Shown here: piece after piece, positions 39,481 to 46,925 of the stretch
How positions within the stretch are numbered: position 1 is the stretch's first letter
Layout of the letters: each line of letters opens with the position of its first letter
Assembly (NCBI RefSeq): GCF_000006565.2
Contig: NC_031480.1
Coordinates: forward strand, 6,844,605-6,908,604
DNA length: 64,000 nucleotides
From: Toxoplasma gondii ME49
Lineage: Eukaryota; Apicomplexa; Conoidasida; Eucoccidiorida; Sarcocystidae
Reading direction: 5' to 3'
Translations under genes and position numbers: made by a program
The notes under the pieces: generated by a model
Told to the model about the DNA's origin: nothing
Seen by the model: the letters and a program-made list of their open reading frames with translations, nothing else
Databases searched by the model: none

Positions 39481-40753
39481 TGAACTTTTGCTCCATGTTT
39501 TCCCTCCTCCATATGCTGTGTAAAATGCAGAAACATGAAGAGATGCATGCTTTGAAAACAGGGGTGAAGGGGTGCACTACGGTACGAAGCTCTGGTGTGA
39601 ATGCAGGTGAATTTCTTCTTCGCTGCGTGTGTAACCTGTGGAAACCTGCGCCGGCCGCATTCCTCCAAAGACTTTTCACAAAAGTCAGTCTCACATGACT
39701 GTTCTATCACCCTCCAAAGTCACAACTGTTTTCACGGTCTACATGAGATGCAGGGATTTCTTGATACACTGCTCCGTACGATAATCTGTAAAGCCAATCC
39801 ATTTGTACGACTTCGTTCAGGCGGGCTCGTCTGTTCAAGTGCACGAGTAAACTTCTTCCAACACGATCACGCGTAGGTACAGCCATGCCGCACCAGTCGT
39901 GTCGTCAGGGACGTACTCACAATTTGACACCACGACCATCTTTCAAGTTGACGTCCAATGTTTTTCGCTTCGGTGTCTGTTTCCTCTATTCATTGAATCC
40001 AGTAGCATTAACCGGCTGACAGGATACTAGCGTCCAGTCTATATCCCAGATATCAACATGTTTAAAAAAACACTTGTGCAGGCAGCTATGATGAAAAGCA
40101 AGCTCTCTGTGGGGGCTACGTGGCTTCGTCAATCAGTGCTCTCTGAGTGGAAGACCGTCGGCTGAAGGTGGGAAATAACTCCCGACTTCTTGTGTGATGT
40201 TGCACAGGTGGGCAGCCGATACAAAGTGCACTCAAAGTTGCACAGATTTTCTACAGGTTCGGCAGCAAAAAACTATGAGATTCCATTCTATGGAGCACGC
40301 GTAACCAGAGGCAGCGTAGAAGTGATGGCAGAGAGGTTGGATGATCGAGAGTAACTGTTCGTCCGTCGGCACGCCTATTTGCCATGCAATGGCCTTACAA
40401 CGACTTTCTTGGATCTCACGAGAAAACGGTCTATAAACTCATAACTTCATCACTGCATGCTCCACAAAATCTTCGCCTCTCCACAGACACATGCGGGTCA
40501 TATTCCATGATAAAGAGTTTGTTAGCCCAACAGTAGCACATGGATATATGCAAGTATCCGCGTGTCCACAGTAGGCTGGGAGCGACTTGGTAGTATCACA
40601 GTCGAATTATGCGTAGTAAGCATTTCTTCATGATCGCGACGTTCACACCGCGCTGGATCTCGTATACGCGAACAAGCTGTAGGTGGAACATAATTTGCTA
40701 TAATCCTTTCCCTTTATGGCAGCCCAGCGTTCACTAAGCTTCCACGATTCATT
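39481..40753. other. Intergenic space between convergent LEA-like genes
   Basis: This holds the 3' UTRs of the 39.1 kb (+) and 41.3 kb (-) genes. I see no gene or repeat in it. Confidence 0.5.
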
Positions 40754-41323
40754 TTAATTGCTTCTGTGCTTCCCCATTTGTACTGGTTTAGCGGCATCCT
40801 CACTTCTAACAACTCTTGCCACATCCTCGGCAGCTTCTTTCGGTGTCTGGCCAGTTAGCTCTCGACCGTACATTATCGCATCCTCGCCGATGCTTTTGAA
40901 TTCATCGCTCATGAGATCACCACTGCCTGGAGGACTCAATGCAGCTTTTGGAGTCACATGCTTGACAGTGTCAGCCACACTGTCCATTGAATCCTTTAAT
41001 TGCCTTCCGGCGCTGCTCGCTGAATCAATTAATGGTGTTTGTGGGGCAGCATCTTTCGCCTTCATACCAGAGACTACAAAAGCCTGCTTGCCTTTTTGCT
41101 TAAGAGCTTGCGCATTATCGCCCACGAAATCACTGACAGATTTCGCCTTGTCCTTGACTGCCCCCACCGGTTCCGCCATCTGCTTCGCAATGTTCGTTGC
41201 CTCCTGAGCGACCGATGTCAGGCGTGTTTTCGCTGCGAACTTTGCATCGAGGGCCGCGTCCTTGGCCATTGCGAAAAGGCTACCGTTCCCGCCACCTGTC
41301 AAACATCTGGAGAAAGCCCTCAT
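40754..41323 (-). CDS. LEA-like protein with a mitochondrial-type N-terminus
   Basis: A single-exon gene. I choose the ATG at 41323, giving 189 residues starting MRAFSRCLTGGGNGSLFAMA; the frame is open upstream to 41419 (221 residues), and a later ATG at 41269 (MAKDAALDAK) is also possible. The body is hydrophilic and repetitive: Ala, Lys, Asp and Gln-rich, with ATNIAKQMAEPVGAVKDKAK, a central Pro-containing stretch (AAPQTPLIDSASSAGRQLKD) and GRELTGQTPKEAAEDVARVV near the end. This is LEA/LEA_4-like. The start at 41323 gives an N-terminus with Arg, Ser, hydrophobics and no acids over 20 residues, as in mitochondrial presequences. It is divergent from the 42.2 kb gene and shares its promoter region. 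If the long form is used, the N-terminus is not mitochondrial-like. Confidence 0.85.
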   Translation of the reverse strand: MRAFSRCLTGGGNGSLFAMAKDAALDAKFAAKTRLTSVAQEATNIAKQMAEPVGAVKDKAKSVSDFVGDNAQALKQKGKQAFVVSGMKAKDAAPQTPLIDSASSAGRQLKDSMDSVADTVKHVTPKAALSPPGSGDLMSDEFKSIGEDAIMYGRELTGQTPKEAAEDVARVVRSEDAAKPVQMGKHRSN

Positions 41324-42191
41324 TTTTGGGGTTGCTATGTCACAATGGTTGGATATCTCAACGCTAAAAGCCAACGTTTGGCGGAACATCAAGGAAAGAT
41401 GGCACGTGCAGAGGAGCACTTAAGTCTTAACAGCGTGGAGCAACAACAAAAATGAGGATTTTTGCTGAAGGCCAGCCAAAAATTTGAGTTTTGATCTTGC
41501 TCAAAAAGTTGATGATACAGTCACTGATCGGCAACAATATCTTGGTGTCACTGCCAGTGTAATCTCGAGAACATCATGGGGCAAAATCGTTCAAACGAGA
41601 AAAAGGCTAACCTTGGACGGGCGCGCCTGGCGCCTAGCGACTAACTGTTTGGGTGTTGGGGACTTTGCAAGTCGACAGGCCAGTTCCGCGTACCAAACTG
41701 GTCGAGTGATCGTCGGGCTGATGAGGTGATGTGGCTGATTCAGTTGACTGCCTGACGAAGCTTTGAACAAGCCAGGCTTTACCGTTTTTTGGCCTTCATA
41801 ATACACCGCGTAATCGATTCATCTTCCACTATGAAGGCTACCCTGTATCGACTCTAGGGTTATCGCGAAGCTTTGAACAAGCCAGGCTTTACCGTTTTTT
41901 GGCCTTCATAATACACCGCGTAATCGATTCATCTTCCACTATGAAGGCTACCCTGTATCGACTCTAGGGTTATCGCGAAGCTTTGAACAAGCCAGGCTTC
42001 ACCGTTTTTTGGCCTTCATAATACACCGCGTAATCGATTCATCTTCCACTATGAAGGCTACCCTGTATCGACTCTAGGGTTATCGCGCTATCTCATTCGG
42101 TTATTTTTGCAACGGGAAAAACTCTTACGTTGGTTTCAAGAGTATCTCAAATTCTACGAATGGTAGAAAAAGAGCAACGCAGCAAACAAAA
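41324..42191. promoter_or_regulatory. Divergent promoter region between two LEA-like genes
   Basis: This 0.87-kb space separates head-to-head LEA-like genes (minus at 41323, plus at 42192). It contains CTGTATCATC on the minus strand at 41520-41511, and a 3 x 110-bp tandem repeat at 41757-42087 with CTGTATCGAC on the plus strand in each copy. Shared control of both genes from this region is inferred from layout. Confidence 0.6.
41757..42087 (+). repeat. Three tandem copies of a 110-bp unit in the LEA promoter
   Basis: Units begin at 41757, 41867 and 41977 with GAAGCTTTGAACAAGCC. Copies 1 and 2 look identical; copy 3 differs at one base (GGCTTTACC to GGCTTCACC). Inside each unit, GCCTTCATA and its exact reverse complement TATGAAGGC are 29 nt apart. 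The palindrome AATCGATT lies between them, and CTGTATCGAC lies after the second arm. The array ends 105 nt before the start codon of the signal-peptide LEA-like gene. Near-identity points to recent expansion or gene conversion. Confidence 0.95.
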
Positions 42192-43745
42192 ATGGAGTTT
42201 TCTATCAAGAAGACGATAGTCGTTTTTACAACTGCCGTGTACATTCTCGTTTCTGTTTCAGCTCATGAAACAGCCGGACAAAAAATCTGGGACGGCGTTG
42301 TCAAAGCCGGACAGGCAACCGGTGCGGGGATTCAATATGCAGGAGAGGCGGCGGCGAAGTTGGGCAAGGAACTAAAAAATGACCCCGTCAAAGCAATAGA
42401 AGACAGAAGGCAGGCCGCAAAAGAAGCGGCAGCTGATTCACTTGGGACACTCAAGAAGCGTGGCCAGGATGCGGCAGAGGAGGCAGCAGAGACGCTCAGC
42501 GCTGTCAAGAAGCACACTGTAGAAAACGTTGGTATGACCAACAACACAGCGAAGGAATGGGCTAAAGAGTCTCGGGAAAAGATTGCGGACAAGGCTGCAG
42601 AACTTCAGCGGAAGTTACAGGAATCCGGCGAGAGTATAAAGGATACTGTCTCAGACTGGTGGACCGCCGGACAGGCGATTGTAAAGGATAGTCTCGATGA
42701 TGCAAGCCAAACTGCAAAAAATAACGCCGCGAAAGCAAAAGAGACAGTCTCCTCCTTGTTAGGGACACTTTCAGAAAGTGCCGAGAAAGGGGCAAATGCA
42801 GTGAAGGAGAAGTCGGCAGAAGCAGGAGGAAGTCTGAAGGACAAAGGGTCGTCATGGTGGCGAAGTGCGAAGCAATCTTCCGATGAAGCTAAGGCAGCTG
42901 CAACTGATGTCGCGGACAGAGCCAAAGAGGGAACTTCGTCTTGGTGGAGCGATACCAAAGAACAGGCGGCTGACGTGAAGAAGCAAGCAGAGACTGCGGT
43001 GGACGAGGGAAAAGATAGGATTTCTTCATGGTGGGATTCTGCGAAAAACAATGACAATGGTGTCAAAGACATAACAGGTGGTGTTGTTAGCAAGGCCAGC
43101 CAAGCCATTTCATCGTGGTGGGAAGGCGCAAATGATGAAGTAGAGAGATCCGCGCAAAGTGTTGCAGATATCACAGGAAAGGCTAAAACAGCCGCTCCAT
43201 CCTGGTGGGAAACTGCTATGGGCAAGAAAGAGGAAGCGAAAGAAGCTGTAGGGAATGGTAGCACTTCCTGGTGGAGAACTGCCACTCAAGCAACAGACAA
43301 CGCCGGCGACGCTGCGGAAGAAGCAAAGCGGCAGGCGTCTACATGGTGGGGCAGTGCAGAAGATAAGGTGGCAGACGCAGAGGACGTCGTGAAGAGGGTG
43401 GCTTCTAGCTGGTGGCGAAGAGGTGGACAGGCCACTGACGATGCTAAAACGGCTGCCGTTAAAGCACAAGACCAAGCGAATGCTTGGTGGAGCGATGCGA
43501 GCGACAACGTTGAGGAGGCAAGAGAGTTAGCACAGCAAGTAGAAGACAAAGCGACTGAAGCCGGTTCTTCCTGGTGGAGTAAATTAACTGGTGCCACGGA
43601 AGATGCTGGAGTTGATGCCAAACTGAAAATTGCTAAAACAGTGAAAGATCTAGGCGAAGACGCAACTCATTTGGCTTCTAGTTTTGAAGAAAACGCTTCA
43701 GATGAGAAAAGGCGCAGAAATAAAAAAAAACGGGAGGAGCACTGA
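42192..43745 (+). CDS. Secreted LEA-like protein with Trp-Trp repeats, 517 residues
   Basis: A single-exon gene. The N-terminus is a signal peptide: MEFSIKK, then a hydrophobic run ending near SVSA, with cleavage likely around residue 24 before HETAGQK. So the protein enters the secretory pathway. The rest is hydrophilic and Ala/Lys/Glu/Asp-rich, helical and LEA_4-like. Eleven Trp-Trp pairs, usually in the context [S/T]-S-W-W, start at residues 156, 222, 251, 280, 309, 338, 360, 385, 407, 432 and 461. After the first gap of 66 residues the spacing is 29, 29, 29, 29, 22, 25, 22, 25, 29. Between the pairs run amphipathic stretches such as DEAKAAATDVADRAKEG. The C-terminus is basic (KRRRNKKKREEH). 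Trp is normally rare in LEA proteins. A role in protecting vacuolar, wall or surface material is inferred. Confidence 0.9.
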   Translation: MEFSIKKTIVVFTTAVYILVSVSAHETAGQKIWDGVVKAGQATGAGIQYAGEAAAKLGKELKNDPVKAIEDRRQAAKEAAADSLGTLKKRGQDAAEEAAETLSAVKKHTVENVGMTNNTAKEWAKESREKIADKAAELQRKLQESGESIKDTVSDWWTAGQAIVKDSLDDASQTAKNNAAKAKETVSSLLGTLSESAEKGANAVKEKSAEAGGSLKDKGSSWWRSAKQSSDEAKAAATDVADRAKEGTSSWWSDTKEQAADVKKQAETAVDEGKDRISSWWDSAKNNDNGVKDITGGVVSKASQAISSWWEGANDEVERSAQSVADITGKAKTAAPSWWETAMGKKEEAKEAVGNGSTSWWRTATQATDNAGDAAEEAKRQASTWWGSAEDKVADAEDVVKRVASSWWRRGGQATDDAKTAAVKAQDQANAWWSDASDNVEEARELAQQVEDKATEAGSSWWSKLTGATEDAGVDAKLKIAKTVKDLGEDATHLASSFEENASDEKRRRNKKKREEH

Positions 43746-44910
43746 CTGGAAAGGATAGCGTCAGCCGACGACGAAGCGCCATCCTGGCAGTTACCACTTA
43801 GTTCGACCTTTACAAGATGCTCTTCGTCTGATGTGTCAGCTTGGCAGGTGTACAGTGGTATCAGTTGTTGTTCAAGTCTAGTGCTGTTTTACGGGCGAGG
43901 TGTGATGGGATCGCCTCGCCCGTCACCGGTTTGCGTCAGTGGGTTCAGGTTGGTTCAGGAGATCGATCTGTCAATTTTCCCTTTCTAGTGTTTGATGGCC
44001 AAGTGTGAAGTGAGCTATTGGTCTGCGGGCGAATGTTTTTCACGGTCGAGAACGTATCCTTTTGTTTCGGTCGACGCGCGTATAATGTAAGAGTCACACG
44101 GTTACCAGCAGTCGACTGTCGACAGCCTCTTCACAGGCTTAAAGAATCAACAGTGATCAACAACACCCTGTCAGATCGGGCTTCGAGAGTGGAGACCATT
44201 TATCATGATGTTTCAAACAGGATCCTGGAGCGGTCAAGAGTTTGAATTAGGCTGAACTGTTACACATATCCAAACAGCGAACGGATGAGTGACGGGTTTA
44301 GTCTGCATTCGAGAGCTCTTAGAAATTAGCCCGCGCTATGGAAGGTCTACGTCCTATGCTGTATTACCACTACCACGATCGATTCATGCCTCCACCTCAC
44401 CCTGAGCGTTTTGTGAACCGTTTGTAGGATGAGTGTGATCGCTTGAATCGAGTGCTTAAAGGCATGGTGAGCCACTGTGGTTGCACGTAGAAAGATGATA
44501 CAGACGCAAATATGCTTTGCTGGCGGTGAAGCTAAAGAAGCATCAGGATTAGAGAAACATGATTACGCTACCATAGCTAGACTGCCTTCATGTACAAACG
44601 ATCGAAAGAGTACAACTTTCACTGCTGTTATTATTCAGTTGGATGTCTGAGTCACAGAACTCAAAGGCGGCGTACAAGTATCAGGCACTTGGTGAACCGG
44701 AAGGAGCAAACCAAAATGGCTATGGAGACACCTATACAGAACTCGACTCAGCCGTCTGGTCGAGTTCGTCTCTGTCTGAGCGTGCTTGATATGCATGCTC
44801 ACAAAGATGTCAAAGGCGGTGGGGAGACATACAGGGTTGTACTGCAGATCGAGGCCGCTCAATGATGTGGCAATGCTGACTGGATAATATAACTGTCTTT
44901 GAGCGTATCG
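43746..44910. other. Intergenic space downstream of the Trp-Trp LEA-like gene
   Basis: This is 3' UTR plus intergenic sequence with no supported gene. A copy of CTGTATCATC lies on the minus strand at 44503-44494 without an LEA-like gene in front of it. Confidence 0.4.
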
Positions 44911-45537
44911 ATGACAGTGGAGTGCAACACAGTAGAACTCCCCAGCAGTGCAACTAGTGGAGTCCCAGTGGAGGAAATTAAAAAGGAAATGCACAGGAAT
45001 CTCCGGGCGAATATGGTAAGTCCGAAACGACTTTTTGAAGTACTTCTGGTCGTCATATCTTGGAACTGTTTGTGGATGCCGTGTGTGGTCCACGCTACAT
45101 CCTCTATCGATCATACAACTGTCGGAAGGTGCGCTGAGCACAACAGGTTTGATAAGAGAGAGAGTTCTAATCCTCGGATTGTATACCCGTCCCTAGGTTA
45201 CTTACTGCAAGTTTTTATGAGATACAGAAAACCGAGTTCACTGACTGCTGTAGGCCACCACTTTCCCGGACCGCTTACGAGGGTTAAAAGTGTTGGATTT
45301 CGATACTTTACAACATTAACGTTATTCTACATCGGCTGCGTTCCAGGTGTAATATACGGATTACTGGTATCATTCGTCTCAACGGTGAGAGAAAAACACT
45401 ACTCGGATGCTAGTATGATCAGGACCATCGTAAAAAAGTTGATCACCTCAAAAACGGCCTATTCCACAAGCACCTCAATTGGGAGAATAGCTACTACCTT
45501 ATACCTGAATACTGGATTTGTTCTATGCCCATGCTAA
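44911..45537 (+). CDS. Hypothetical membrane/secreted protein inside the LEA cluster
   Basis: An open frame of 208 codons from the ATG at 44911. Two hydrophobic segments stand out: LFEVLLVVISWNCLWMPCVVHA (about residues 42-63) and FRYFTTLTLFYIGCVPGVIYG (near residue 130). From the internal ATG at 44989 (MHRNLRANMVSPKR) the first becomes a good signal peptide. No domain is recognised. Two strong donors, ATG|GTAAGT near 45013 and ACG|GTGAGA near 45384, suggest the real gene may be spliced. Further plus-strand frames at 45518-45775, 46054-46326 (MKFIATWLIFRKKNFF...) and 46277-46678 look protein-like too and may be later exons or broken remains. It is unrelated to LEA proteins in composition. Confidence 0.4.
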   Translation: MTVECNTVELPSSATSGVPVEEIKKEMHRNLRANMVSPKRLFEVLLVVISWNCLWMPCVVHATSSIDHTTVGRCAEHNRFDKRESSNPRIVYPSLGYLLQVFMRYRKPSSLTAVGHHFPGPLTRVKSVGFRYFTTLTLFYIGCVPGVIYGLLVSFVSTVREKHYSDASMIRTIVKKLITSKTAYSTSTSIGRIATTLYLNTGFVLCPC

Positions 45538-45549
45538 ACCAACACTGGT

Positions 45550-45655
45550 ACTGACTACAGCTTCCAAGCAAACGCAAATACAGGCAGGAAATAGGAATCC
45601 TACACTTTCAGCTGTTGTAGATTCCATTGGGGTGATGGTATACAGCGTTGAAAAA
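45550..45655 (+). repeat. Dispersed repeat, copy 2
   Basis: The partner of the 19450-19555 sequence on the same strand. It falls across the end of the hypothetical membrane-protein frame and the start of the next open frame, in different frame from any open frame in copy 1. A weaker partial resemblance at about 11135-11190 (AAATCCAACACTTT) is not secure. Confidence 0.5.
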
Positions 45656-46610
45656 GAAGTTGGTTGTCCGTTTCTCATCGCTGAAGTCATATTCAGAGAG
45701 TTTAAATGGTGGTTGACTTTCCTTTTTTCTTCGGTTCTCAGTGCATGGATACCAATCTTGAAAACTGAAGCTTGACTCCCTATCGCACATTTTTACAGTG
45801 GAATTCCTACAGAATATCGAGCCCAATATTAACTTTCAATACTACGCAGTTGAACAATGCAAATATCCTTGTTATGGTTCTATACCAAACCTCCTACTGA
45901 GGAGCTTTAAAAACCGGTGAGGAGAGTCCACAAACTCAAAGCAAAAACCGGTGAAGTGCCGCACAGATGAATCGTGGCTTCTTGACTAAAGGTAAAGCCT
46001 GCGGCAGAAAAATCCGTTCTCGGTGATTCGTGTGTTCGGTGGAGCATTCCATCATGAAGTTTATTGCGACCTGGCTCATCTTCCGAAAAAAAAACTTTTT
46101 CCGCCGACTCACCAACAAATTTATCTCGACGATTTACGACCTATGTGGTGTAAATGTTATTGGCTTCCTGTGGCACGGGCATTGGCCGTTTGTTTTTGGC
46201 AGACACCGTTCTAGATTGCACTGGGGAAAAAAGATTACCATAAGCACCATCAAGTGGGCAGTAGCTGGTAGAACATTTGGTGTTGAGCGTTTCTTTCAAC
46301 TCAAAACAAGACAGAACTTACCATAAGGCTCAGTCGAACTGTGAAAGACAAATTGAACAACAATGTTTCGAGAAGATACATTGCGAGTTGTGGCGTAAGG
46401 CTGTTTTCAATGGATTGCAGAGTCTCGTGCACACTCGACGAACACCTGAAGTGGTCGATTGGGGCGCCCGAAAATTAGCACAAATCGCTTCGATAAACGC
46501 AGATGAGCACAAAAAGCTTGTCAAAAGAGTACGGCCTCTTGATCCTCGTATAAAGAACTATGCTATCCTCATCTCACACGATATGAACTGCACTTCTTCA
46601 CGAAAAACAT

Positions 46611-46925
46611 CTAGCCAAGCTTTTCTTGAACCTTGGGGTCCTTCGAGACAGCTTCTGATACATCGCGAGCCGCGTTAGAAACGCCTTGGCCTATTGAAGC
46701 GGCAGCTTCCTTAGACGCGTCTTTTGCTTCGTATGCTTTTTTCTCTGCAGTGTCGCCGTGATTCTCTCCGCTGATATGCCTAGTCAGACTAGCCACGCCC
46801 TCGCTTGCAGCATTGTAAGCGTCCACTGCTGCTCCTTTCGCAGTCTCGCCAGCAGTAATGACCGTTTCTTTAGCTCTCTCCATGAGCCCTTTGCTTTGTT
46901 CCGCGTGTGAGTGCTCGGTCGCCAT
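46611..46925 (-). CDS. LEA-like protein, 104 residues
   Basis: A single-exon gene for a small hydrophilic protein starting MATEHSHAEQSKGLMERAKE. It is Ala/Glu/Lys/Ser-rich with loose 11-residue periodicity, for example GETAKGAAVDAYNAASEG, AEKKAYEAKDASKEAAASIG and ARDVSEAVSKDPKVQEKLG at the C-terminus. No signal peptide or presequence is visible, so it is probably cytosolic or nuclear. The motif CTGTATCATC lies on the coding strand at 46945-46936, only about 11 nt before the start codon, so it may be in the 5' UTR or core promoter. This is the fourth LEA-like gene of the cluster. Its 3' end overlaps by about 70 nt an open plus-strand frame (46277-46678) of uncertain reality. Confidence 0.85.
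   Translation of the reverse strand: MATEHSHAEQSKGLMERAKETVITAGETAKGAAVDAYNAASEGVASLTRHISGENHGDTAEKKAYEAKDASKEAAASIGQGVSNAARDVSEAVSKDPKVQEKLG

Noticed and set aside
42332..43621. Long minus-strand frames over the Trp-Trp LEA-like gene
   Set aside because: They are antisense shadows of a repetitive, Ala/Lys-rich coding sequence.
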